This document shows positions 1 to 18,500 of a DNA stretch of 64,000 bases, piece after piece; within the stretch, counting starts at the first letter, position 1; each line of letters opens with the position of its first letter. The translations under genes and the position numbers were made by a program. The stretch covers positions 27,595,634-27,659,633 of the forward strand of contig NC_085872.1 of NCBI RefSeq assembly GCF_034702125.1, read 5' to 3'. Under the pieces are notes generated by a model. The model did no database searches. It was not told where the DNA came from and was given only the letters and a program-made list of their open reading frames with translations. Source of the DNA: Engraulis encrasicolus (lineage: Eukaryota; Chordata; Actinopteri; Clupeiformes; Engraulidae).

Positions 1-808
1 TGTTTTCCATGCAGAAGAAGAGTGTAACACTGCTGTGTCCCATGATACATTTATTGATAAATGTCACCTTTGGAATAGTTACACTAATGAGGGCTTGGAG
101 AACAAACGTGAGCAAACACGGAAATATGACATTTTTTAAGTAGTGACATTGTGAAACACCAGTGTAAGTTGCAAACTTCTTCTGCATTGAAAACTAGAAA
201 AAAACAATTAGACAGCAGAAATTGTCCAAATACCAATCATTCTGCACAGATGCAGAGTATCCCGATCCATTCCAAGTATTCCATCCCTCTAAGGCCCACA
301 TGAGTGACACATGATGAACATCTGTAGTACTAAGTACATCTAAGTACTAGCAGTGATGCATAGTGTAGTGAAGCTTGCAGATGGATATGGTGAATGGGTA
401 AAATCTCTAGCATTCAGTTCAAATACAGAACCATTGAATAATATTCAGAGATATTGGAGAGTGAAATCGGATGCCGATGGTGCTCTGACGGTAAGCATAT
501 ACATTACATAGATCCATTGTATAGCAAATATACATACATTTTCCGTAAAGCACTCCGTAAAATCAATAGATTTAAACCTATTAACACTGATTATAGGTAC
601 AGCAGCTGAATTAAAAGGTTCATGGTAAGGTCATTCTTTAGAGTGGTGTTTAGAGTACTTCCTAAAAACCATGTAGGCATAATGCCTTCCGCACAAGATG
701 ATATTTCACATGGTATGCCAACTCAGAACAGTCTCCAACTGGAGACTTATGGCCTAGACCTGAAAGATTTAGTATCCAGTCAGTGCTGTAGATAGTTTTA
801 TAACTTCT

Positions 809-985
809 GGCCCTACCGTGGTGCAAAATGTGGGGCACTCGTTTGCTATGCGGCCGACCCGGGTTCGACTCCCGGCCCGGGTCCTTTGCCGACCCATCCC
901 CATCTCTCTCTGCCCACTCACTTCCTGTCACTACCTTCACTATCCTGTCAAATAAAGGCAATAAAAAGCCCCCAAAAATATATAT
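809..985 (+). repeat. tRNA-derived SINE
   Basis: The left part has tRNA-like promoter boxes (GGTTCGACTCC-type B box near 860). The tail reads CCTGTCAAATAAAGGCA then AAAAGCCCC. The same element occurs at 1476-1655 (-), 6267-6425 (+), 21458-21605 (+) and 35861-36041 (-). It is not a functional tRNA: no cloverleaf can be completed. Confidence 0.75.
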
Positions 986-1052
986 GTATTTAAAAAAAAC
1001 TTCTATAACTTCTCTTGGCTTGAAAAACATACATTATTAGCATCCGCTATGG

Positions 1053-1390
1053 CAGGGATGTCAAACTCAGGCCTGGGGGCCAAATATGGCCTGCGGAGCC
1101 ATTTTATTTGGCCCGCGAGATAATTTCAAATGTGCATTACAGTTGGCCCACATACACCATTCATGTACAGCATAACACAACTTGAACATGGAATTTGCTG
1201 TATCACAGGATGTGACACATACGAACAGACAAATATGATTGGAAAGAGTGTATGTGAAATTTAACTATGATTATGAAGTGCATGCATGCACAATTTCAGT
1301 CCATTTAAAAAAATAATTGTTGAGTTCGGCCCACGACTTCGTTCCAGATTTTGATTTTGGTCCTCAGTCAATTTGAGTTTGACACCCCTG
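1053..1390. mobile_element. Short hAT-type element with 8-bp target duplication
   Basis: Terminal inverted repeats (CAGGGATGTCAAACTCA and its near-exact inverse ending GACACCCCTG) bound 338 bases. An exact 8-bp duplication, CGCTATGG, lies at 1045-1052 and 1391-1398. It has no coding capacity, so it is non-autonomous. The interior contains GGCCCGCG-type text. Confidence 0.9.
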
Positions 1391-1475
1391 CGCTATGGGG
1401 ATCACTTCTGTGTCTTTTCTGAGCTTAGAGCGCTGCCGAGGCGTGGCTCCATAGCCAGTGCCCCTTGTTTTTTTT

Positions 1476-1655
1476 TTAATAGATTTTTTTAGGGCTTTTT
1501 TATACCTTCATCTTTGACAGGACAGTAGAGGAGAGACAGGAAATGAGTGGGGAGAGAGAGACGGGGAAGGATCGGCAAATGACCCCGGCCAGAATCGAAC
1601 CGGGGTCGCCGGTGTAGTAGCCCAGTGCCCTACCGTTAGGCAACGGCAGGGCCCA
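1476..1655 (-). repeat. tRNA-derived SINE beside a ppp2r2c splice donor
   Basis: Same family as 809-985, on the minus strand. Its tRNA-like head ends about 16 bases from the 5' splice site of the ppp2r2c exon at 1672-1836. Confidence 0.75.
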
Positions 1656-1671
1656 GCGCCCCCATGCTTAC

Positions 1672-8327
<6,656 letters not shown>

Positions 8328-9261
8328 CGGAAGCGGCGGGGTGCCCGAGCGCGCCCGTCCGGAGGTGAGCCGTCCAATCCGTACTGCCTCGCCCCCCTGG
8401 AGCACCGCCCATGCTGCTGTGGCCTAGCAAGAGGGCCCGGCACACGGCATCCTGGGGGTAGGAAACGTTCCAGCCGCGGATATGGAGGAGAGGAGGAGGA
8501 GGAGGAGGAGAGTCGCAGGCGTTGTGGAGGGCAAATAGAGATCAGACAGGGGGCAGCACCCACCAGGAAGAGGGAGAAGAGAGGGAGGAAGGGAAGGCAG
8601 CGAAAAGGGGTTGAAAAGAGCGAAAGAGAGATGCAGAAGCCCACTAATGCCTGACCGACCGGAGAGGACGCCTCACACCCATGCTGTGGCCCTACACCGA
8701 TGTCGCTAAGCAGCACACACTCAGACCCACCGACTCAGACACATGCTCAGTGGTCTCCGGCCCCGCCACATTAATCACACAGGACACTCAGCACCCAGCT
8801 CCTATACTGCCCGGCAACAAGCTAGAGAAAGATGCGAGGTGAACAGGCCCTTCGAGCAAAGGTGTGACAATGCCTGCGTGGGTGTACGAGTGTAAGCGTG
8901 TGTGTATGTGTGTGTATGTGTGTGTGTGTTGTGTGTGTGTGTGTGTGTGTGAAAGAGAGAGAGTAAGCGAGTGCGTCCACACATCCGTCCTTTCCCTCTG
9001 TGTGTGGTAATATCCTTTTGCTGCTGCAGCAGTTCCGTCTCCGCCGGCAACAAGGAGGAGAGCCGCTGCTGGTGGCAGGGTGCGGTAGTCCTTGAAGGAG
9101 AGTGGAGGAGAGCGCGAGGAGGGCGCGAGGAGCGAGTCACTGCTCTCTGCAGCACAAAATCCAACCAGAGCACGCGAGAGAAAGGGACAGATAGAAATGA
9201 GGGCCTGTTCTCCACCTACCAGCTTCCGTGTGTCCGCTACCCTCCTGCTGCTGCAGAGTGA

Positions 9262-9296
<35 letters not shown>

Positions 9297-9452
9297 TGTG
9301 TGAGTGTGTGACAGAGTGTATGTGTGTGTGTATGTGTGTGTGAGAGAGAGACAGACAGAGGGAGAGAGAGACAGAGAGAGGAAGAGAGAGAACGTGCAGG
9401 AAGGAAAGATAGAGAGAAAGTGATGGAGGAAAGGGGGAGGGAGGAAAAACAG

Positions 9453-9488
<36 letters not shown>

Positions 9489-9640
9489 GAGATAGAGAGG
9501 ATGCTGCCAGCTTGCCTTTTCTGGACTGCTGCTGCTGCGGTGCTTCTGCGCAGTAGCCCTGTCACAGCAGCCTCCTCCCGGCCCGGCCAGTCAGAGCGCA
9601 GCACTGCTCCCCGATTGCTCCTCCCACTGCAGGTGATAAT
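8328..9640 (-). promoter_or_regulatory. GC-rich upstream region of ppp2r2c (5' UTR/promoter candidate)
   Basis: The sequence before the ppp2r2c start codon is locally GC- and CpG-rich, notably 8320-8480 and 9030-9130. It then passes into (GT)n at 8898-8951 and 9265-9293 and a long GA-rich run to about 9500. No TATA box or transcription start can be fixed from sequence. The open frames here on both strands are low-complexity and look non-coding. Confidence 0.35.
8898..9500. repeat. (GT)n and GA-rich simple repeats upstream of ppp2r2c
   Basis: (GT)n at 8898-8951 and 9265-9340, then imperfect GA repeats to about 9500, separated by CpG-rich unique sequence. Confidence 0.85.
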
Positions 9641-12566
9641 GTGAGTGAGGGAGGAAGAGAGAGGATGGGAGAGGAGCAGAGATGCAATGGGGGGAGGAGA
9701 GCACAGAGAGCAAAGGGGAAGCAGCTGACATTAATATCACAATCCCAATTTCAAATATAGATGACTGAAAATAAAGGAAAGAGAAGGAGGGGGCATGCAT
9801 TCTCTGCTGTCAGTGGATGTTATATCTTGCTCCACCACCTGAATGGAAGTAGATACAAATGCATTGATTTGGTATAGGCTACATAAAAACGGATAGCTGA
9901 CTTGTTTGGTGTGATTTTCAAAGACGTAGAATGAAGTCCCCTCTTTTAGAAATAAATCTCTGTGCGACAAATGGTTCAGAAGGTGCATATTCTTGGACAA
10001 ATGCGATGGAATTTGTTAGCGGGGGTAAGGATATGGTTATCAATGGATCCGGATGCAAATGAACTCAAAAGTATCTTGCCGCCCCCTGGCGTCGGTTTTC
10101 TATAATGTCAAACATACATATTGTGATTTTTGTTACAGCAATTTAAAAAAGTTTTAGCCTGGTTGGCTACCCTTAGTAGTGTTAAATGGCGAAGTGCTAC
10201 TTAATTAAGTCCAACTAAAACCCTAATCGACCAGACAATGAATCTCTCCATCAAAGGCTGTATCAGAGGCATCGAAAAGCTAAAGTCTGTAAGTTCAATT
10301 TGTTTTTAACAAAACTTGAGCTACACACATTCCGTGGCTAGTTCACAGCTAGTTTTTCGCAATTCATAATCAAATAGGCCTGTCAGGACAAAATAGCTTA
10401 TAACCAACCTGTTTCATTTAGTCGTGGCTTGTAATACAAATCCCTTTCAAAAATAATATCTATTTGTCAACGTATAGCCTTAGCTATCATCCTACCCCTT
10501 GCGTTACAGTCGGAGGGCACACACATTTCCTTTGTCACACCACTGACTTCAGTTCAGCCGTGAATAGCTCAACATGTCAAACACAGAGGGGGGGCAGCGC
10601 TCCACTGAAAGTTGTGAGTACTGACAGTTCAGACGGAGTTATGTGACCAATGGCTTCAGTAATTTTGGATTACTTGCAAGATTACAGTTGCAAATGCTTC
10701 GGTGCTTACACAAATGCCTGCAGTTGTCCCGCGTTTTACACTAGGCCCACAGTGCTGGTCCTCCATACACATGTTCTGGTAGATCACACAATAGAACTGC
10801 TATAGACCCACGCCAATTTGTCGACAACAGGCAAGGAATTGTTTGAAGAAAGTAAAGATAAAGTCTAATTTGGGTGACCATAGCCTGGCTATGTTGCATG
10901 AAGCACAAAAACACTAGATCAAGTAGGCCTGATGAAATTAAGTTGTAGTATGTATTTGTAATTTATTAATAATTAATTAAGTTTAGAAAGATGGCAGAAT
11001 AAAATAGAAGATAGCATTCTGCTGTGATTTCAGACAATATACTGAGTTCAGCACCATGGACAGCAACATCACATCTGTTTATCCCCTTCATTAGGGCCAT
11101 GGGTGGCAGTGCAGTTTAGGCCCCTAAATAGCATAAACCATCTAATGCTTACAGTAGGCCTATATTATATATTTAAATTAAATATGTAAGGATAACACAA
11201 CATACCTAGGAAATGTTGCTGTGTGTTACATGCAAAGAACGGAATATAAGTTGAGTCTATACGTTAAAGCACTATAACAGCTACTGATAAAACCAGCTTG
11301 TTTCTCGCTCTCATTAGAATATTCATTATCATATGAAGCATCACTTCTTGGAACTTATTTGCATGAGCCAAACATGATCATAGCTGCTCTCCGCAGCTCT
11401 CAAGAGGACGCCAGTGGCTTGGGCTGTAAAATAGAGAGTTCTTTGCATAAATTACACAACCTTGTTGCCTCATAAACACTCCAGTCTACAATGCTTCAGC
11501 ACAGAGAGATGCTGAAGAAAAACATCTGATGATGCTGTCCGCTGAGTTTGCTGCTGGTATTGTGATGACCGTTTGTCTGGGTTTGTGGCACTTTTCCCAT
11601 TGTTTACCAAGTAATATTAAGAGCTATCAGTGTTTATTGAAGACTGTGGTAAATGTTGTGTTCGTTTATTTTAGAATGTTATCACTTGCTTTTCAGCTTC
11701 TTCTGCAGATTGGGTTCTGATGGCAGCACTGATGGAAGCCTTCTTGTGCTTTTAGAAGCCAGTTGCAGAAGCAGATGCTTTTTAAAAATCCATGGGATTT
11801 TCACTACAAACATACATTAATGTGAGTAGTTTCAGTGAGAATTGGTGCAACTAAAGCAGAGCCCATGGTGTTCTTCAAGGATCTTTGACATCTTTGACTT
11901 TGAAATAGCATACATTCAGACTGATCCAGAGCATTATAACAAATAGACACAGCCACTATGGTGTGAGTGGTTAAGTAGAGGAAAAGACTTTTTAATTCCA
12001 TTACATTACATGATTTTTATTCTATTTAATGTCGGCAAAAACTGCATGTATTATAAAATGAACACACTTGGTAATAACGGTAATAAATGGGAATTTGTGT
12101 TCAATTCAATTTACCACCAGGTTATGTAGCCTAGAAGCTATGATAGCCTGTTTAATTAGATCAAGAAAACAGCGCGTGCAAGTGTGTGAGTTTAAGATTT
12201 TGAGGAAGCAAGATATAGCATCAATTTTAACTTCCCAAAATGTGATGACCATTGATAGACCTACACCGTCGGTCACCGAGGCAGCGGGAGGAACTTCCTA
12301 GACACCTTAATTAGGTTTCGGATAATCCTTTACCTTGAAAGTGATGTACGTAAAAAGCTCAGGGAATCACAAAGGACACTAATACCTGCCGTGGATTACC
12401 TGAGCTTTACGCAACAGTTTACCTGCAATTCGGTGATCCTCGGGGCCAAACATCAAGCGCGGGAGCGCTACTGGGTCCCACTTTCAGATGTGTCATAGTC
12501 AGAGTTCCACAGGTTGCACACAGTTGTTCTGTACTCGCTTATTCCTTTGTGTTTTGCAAGGACGCG
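9640..12566. other. Intergenic region between the divergent ppp2r2c and pde5a genes
   Basis: No coding exon, RNA gene or recognisable mobile element was found. Short ORFs have no family resemblance. The last 250 bases before pde5a are more GC-rich (aggcagcgggagg near 12280, cgcgggagcgc near 12465) and probably contain its promoter and 5' UTR. Confidence 0.6.
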
Positions 12567-15500
12567 ATGCCCTGTCTGCACGGGGACTCGGTGGCTGCTG
12601 AAAGCGATTACCAGTCAAACGTGAATATACCATTCATTTCTGTAGGCCGAGTGAAACAGCGCACAGGCAAAAACTGTGTTGAGGAGGACACTTTCGTCAC
12701 CAGCGCGGGGTGGATATTCTCACCACTGTGGAGCCGGCGCGCTCAATCGCGATCCTTTGGGTTTCCTAAAGCTGTTGGGAGCAAGACAGTAGACGCCTTG
12801 CTGGACTATCAGTCTGATTCTGCGCGCAATTATTTCTCAAGAAGAGCATCCAGGTAAGATTTTCTTTTATAAAATAGTGTAGACTGCTTGCAAAATGTGT
12901 CTTTCGTTCAGGCACCACAATCAATAAGGGCCATTTGTTTTAATAAGTCCATGACAAAGAAAGTTCATTGAACATACATTGGGGAATTGGGGTACAGTGG
13001 GTAGGCCTATGTGTGGAATTGCTGTGGCTGTTTTAAAATCCCTAAAACCAAAATAAGGCCAATGGATATTCCTATGTATCATTTACTGTTACAATTCTGT
13101 GTTCTGTTTCATATTGGATATGGATACATATGTATTTTTAATTTTGTCCACCAGGGAAATGGTAAATGGCTCATCTGCAGACAAGTGTTGCCGTGGCTCA
13201 AAAGGAGGGGCTAGGGCTAAAAAGGATGCCCGTGCCCTCACACCAGAGCTATGTCGGCGGAGGGAATCCCATCCACAGACCGGCCCCTCCAGGAGGTTCT
13301 CCGGTCCTTTCCTCAACAGACCATCCTCCACCGTCCCCTCACTGGAACAGGGTGACTACCTGACTCTCGAAAAATGCCCCCATGCCTCATCATGGTCATC
13401 GTTATCACCGTTGCCGCCGCGGTCTCCGACGTGTCTGAAGTCTCCCACCTCACCGCGCGCCATGCGCTCCCCGTGGTCCCCTCGGCTACCGCGGTCCCCT
13501 AGACGGGTGGGCCCCTGCGGACGCCGTGCCTCCTGCGACTGGATGGTGGAGGTGATGGGTGGCGCTCCGTGCCGCCAAAGCCTGTCTGAGGTCTGCCACA
13601 GGGTGCTGCAGCACGTGGGGCATGCCATCGCGGCAGAGCAGTGCTCCTTCGCCCTGGTCACAGACAACAGGGCTGGGGGCAAATGTCTCAGCGGCGTGGT
13701 CTTTCACATGCATGAGGATGACACGCGTGGTGGACAGGGTCAACCAAACTGGGACAAGTGCATCATGGAGCACATAGTAGAGACTGGAAAGGCAGTCAAC
13801 ATAATGGATGTGTGTGAGGTAACTACAGCAGGTTGTGTGTTAAAGACACTCTCCAGAGTTGCCAAATTTTCAAACAAGCTTAAAAATATCTTGGCCAGTA
13901 TTTAGAATGAGCCAGGCTTACTCATTGATATCACATTGTAACATATAGCTCCAACCTTGGAATTAGCTTGACTTTGTTTTGTCTTTGTTTTTGTTTTGCA
14001 ATGATTCTGTGACAAGAACACCATGTCAGTCCATGTGTAAGAGCCTAAAGCTTTGTCAGCAGGAGGTGTGGGCTGGTTACCTTTGGCTACATCTAAATGC
14101 CACGGGCTAAAGCTGATTCACACAATTAGGCTAAGTCTGTAACAAAGGGAGTGACCCGTTCGCTGCTGACATGCTATAGTCCAGTGAAGGCCAGATTTAG
14201 ACTAGCTCCGATGAGCTCCCCCAATTGCACCCTTTAATGTCAGTCGCTGATGCGATCTTTGATGGGTTCTTATGTTATGTAAAGTCTTGGCATGGTGCGG
14301 GAGGAAAGGGGGTTCATCAGGCACGCTAACTCTCTGGCAGGAGGACTCACCGAAGCGATTAGAGGCAAACTCATCCAGGGTTGCCAGATGAGGTTGATGA
14401 TTTACAGCCTGAAAAATCCTCTAAACCCGCCTGGAAGCACTAAATCCCGCCCAATTCTATTGATTTCTATGGCCAAAAATTGGGAGGTTTTTTCCTGCTT
14501 AATGCCATTTTTAACCACAGAAGGCCATCCTACGCAGCCCAGGGAAACCGCCCAATCTGGCAACACTGAACTCATCTTGTAAGACCTAAATCAGTTGAAG
14601 AGTATGTTGGGGGAAAGGACTGTGTTTGTAGAGTCCCAGTGGATCTGGTCTGTCCCTCATAGCTGACCCATTTCACATGTAGAACAGGCAATCTACTTCT
14701 GCAGACCGACACTTAAAAATGGGGAAGAAAACAGTAAGCCGGACCCTGTCTTTGGCTCCCTCCTTTTTGCGACTTGCATCACAGTTGGATGTTAGGCATA
14801 AATAATTATTTTGCATTTGGCAATGTTCTATGGTGGAACACATTCATTGAATAATTAATACTTTCTTTACATGTGCACTGTTTCACAGGATGCCAGGTTC
14901 TGTGAGGAGCTGGATTTCGTACCAGTGTCCAGGCCCAAGAGCATCTTGGGTCTGCCTGTTCACAACCCCAGAGAAGAGGTGTGACACATTTACACGTTTG
15001 CTCTGTACATTAACCTTGCCATTCCTCACTTGGTGGTTTTGGAAATCAGAATATGAGTCTGTCTTGTCTCTTTCATCAGCTTGTAGGTGTTGTCATGGTG
15101 ACCAACAAGTCTGTTTCCGCCAGCAACTACGGCCAGTACTTTTTCTCAGAGGAAGATGAAAAGGTGGGAAGGCACAGACTTTTACAGAATAACATATACC
15201 CACATTATTGGGCAATGTCTTGGCAAAAACAAAATATTTTACATGTAGTGTAACAGCAGGTAGCCTACTCGTTATTTTAACATTTTGTATACCATAGACT
15301 GTGAATGCTTTGTTTCATGAACAGATTTTGTCAACCCATATGGCGATGCTGGGGGTCATCTTGGACAATGCACAGCTGTGTGAGAATGCAGAACAAGAGA
15401 GCAGACGGAGCCAAGTATGTTTCAAAAGTATTTGAAAAGCAAGACGTGTTGTACATTTCCATACTCTACTTTGATGCTTCATTTATAGTGATTAATCTGA

Positions 15501-18500
15501 TTATTGCATTCATGCTTCTACAGGTGCTACTGGATTTCGCTCTGCTGCTGTCAGAAAAGCATGACTCCCAGGAGTCTCTGCTAAACAAAATGGCTTCCAC
15601 CATCCTACCCATCACCAGGGCACAACTCTGCAGTGTTTACTTCACTGACAGCACTGATGAGGTAACAAACAAACAGCAGTGAACAAGATTCAAAAGACAC
15701 CGCGCACTGCTTGCTGTTCTTTTTCTTACTTTATTTTTGGGAGCAGAGTTAAATAAAGTAAGAAAAAGAACAGTAAGCAGTGTGCGGTGTCTTGAATTCT
15801 GTCCATTGTTCACCTTCTCCTGCCTCACACCTGCACCTACATTGCTGAGGGCTTGTGCACAAGGACTGTCTAGAACTTTAAACAAACAGCAGTATTTAAC
15901 AACTGAATAGACAGTGCCAATGACTGTCTGAGTCACACTGATGACCATACGACTTTCCCATGTTCTCTCTCTAAACAGAACTCCTTTTCTTATATAATCG
16001 ACACGGAAAACTTGAGTCCTGGTGAATATAACACTTCATGCAAAAGGTATATTTAAACAATACATTATTGTAAGAATTCGTACGGTTACTAATTTGGTAC
16101 TGTATAGTTTCAGTAATGTTTTAAAATGAAATTTTTTATGTATCCATGTATCTATCTTTTTGTCTCCCTTTTAGACAATGTGATGTGAACAGGATTAGTC
16201 ATGCCTACGCTCTTCATGTGAAAAACTCACTTGAAACACTTAATGTGGCCAACATCTCCAAAGACAGCAATGCTCTGCTTGTAAGTGGACTGAAATTCCA
16301 ACAACTAATTGGAATTAATTTAAAGACTGTGTTTGAAAGTAACACCTTCTTGTATGCCCTTTTTATTATATGAGATTGAAAACTAGAGCACACTGCAGCT
16401 TAAAGGTACACTGTGCAGGAAATGGTCAAAAAAGGTACTGCAACTCTGCTGCTCATTGAAACTAGACTGCCTATTGCTTGATATTTACATGAAAGTTTAC
16501 TAAGTAATAAACACATATTTTCTAGTATGGTCCAAGTAGAGTCATTTTCATGTATGAAAAGTGCAATTCATGTATGAAAAGTGCAATTTTTCCAGTAATA
16601 ATGAATACTTAGAATTTGATGGTGGTGGTAAGTATTCATGAAAAAGGTAACATTAGTGAATGGGCAGCATGCATTCTGGAAATAAATAACTAACAATCTC
16701 ACACAGTGCACCTTTAAAGTTGAACTACATCAGGTGCAACCATCCCACTGACGATTCGATGTTTACAAGATGTTTACAAGATACTTACAAGTTGTAAACA
16801 TGCAAACGTCAGTAGTGTATTTGCATGTGGTACAGTAAATGGTTAAACTTTAAGCTGCAGTATGCTCCAGCCTTTATCCTTGTCTGACATTTGTCTCCCT
16901 GTGATGTACCTAACTGAACTTTCACCCTATGTGTTATGTTTGTGATGCTCACATGTTCTGCTTTTTTGAGAGAAAATTGCTCCAGGTACAGAAGTGAAAA
17001 GTTCAGCATAGACACCATTATTTTTTCTGTCATTGCAGGATCAGGCAACAGACGCAAGCGATGAGATGAGGACTCTAGTTTGCACGCCTGTCAGAAATGG
17101 ACCTGAGGGAAATGTTTTAGGTAACATTGCAGTACCTACCTTACCGTCTAACAAGTGATATTTCTTTCAACCTCAGTGCAAAGGAAAAACCATTCATTTT
17201 GCTACATGTGAACCTAGATCTAACTCATGACAAAGTAAAATGAATCACAACCTTGAAAATCAAGAAAAAAAACCCTTTTTGCCATTTTGTCTTTACCATG
17301 GCCACTTCAAGGAGTGTGTCAGCTTGTGAACAAGCAGAGTGTGGGAGCCAGCCGAGCGGAGGTGTTTGGCCGAGCAGATGAGCGCCTCCTGGAGGATTTT
17401 GCCTTATACTGCGGCCTGGCCCTCAAGAACCTGGACATCCAGCAGAGGGCAGAGCAGACCCGAGCCAAGCAAGCTGTCACTCGGGAGGTAGGGATTAGAA
17501 CACTCATTGGTTCCATGCACAGGTTTAGGACTGTGTTGCAGGGAATTTTAGAATCCTTGCTATTGGCATCTAGGTGTATAAAATTTGAGACAGTACTCAA
17601 ATACTGAGGAATTGAACAACAATGGCATATACATTGATGGCAATAAGTATTTGCCTTGCTGATTTTGTTGGTTTGCCCACTTATAAAGACAAGATCAGGC
17701 TTTAAATGATAGGTGTATTCTGACTTGAAGGGTCAGAATATCAAAAAGAAGATCCAGAAAATAACTTTAAAGAATATACTGTATGTTTTTTATTTTCATT
17801 TTATTCAATCCCCTGCCAATCACTAAGAGTTATGGGCAAACCAACAAAATCAGCCATAATCACATACTTATTGCCACCACTGTACCTACTGTAAGTCAAG
17901 TCAAGTTTATTTCAAAAGCACTATTAAAGTTAAGAAAGTACAAGAAAGCTCTGATGTAGGTTCACCAAAATTAGAATTGTGAACGGTATCAGTCAGTTAA
18001 CGGATTGTAATGGTGGTGTCCCATGCAGGTGTTATCCTACCACATCTCTGCAACAGAGGAGGAAATCATGACCTTGCAGGTGAATGAGAGTCGCTATTTG
18101 TAAGCTTGCAATCATTTAATGCACATCTCTATCAGGTCTCTCTGGCCTGTGTTTTGGTAAATAACTGTAGATTTTGTTTCACGTCACATGTGTTTTTGAA
18201 TGTGTTTGTTATATCCAGGAGTCCTCCATTCCCACAGCAGAATCCCTCTTCCTCCTGGATTACAGTTTCAGTGATTTTGGTTTGCCAGATACAGTCACAA
18301 CACGGGCAACAGTCCGTATGTTCATGGACCTCAACCTGCTTCAGGAATTCAACATTGACTACAAGGTATGACGATTGGTTTGGTGGTCTTGCTTCCTTTC
18401 ATTTCAGTGTCCATATATTTTTATGGCACGCACAATATTACTACTGGTACTTACAAGCCAAGCAAAGGGAAAAAAAAACCTGATCTACTTCTACCATACA

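Noticed and set aside
809..985. tRNA gene
   Set aside because: Has B-box-like sequence, but no complete cloverleaf, and carries a SINE tail with sister copies.
13356..13682. Minus-strand ORFs opposite pde5a exon 2
   Set aside because: Shadows of a GC-rich coding exon; the plus strand has clear GAF-domain homology.
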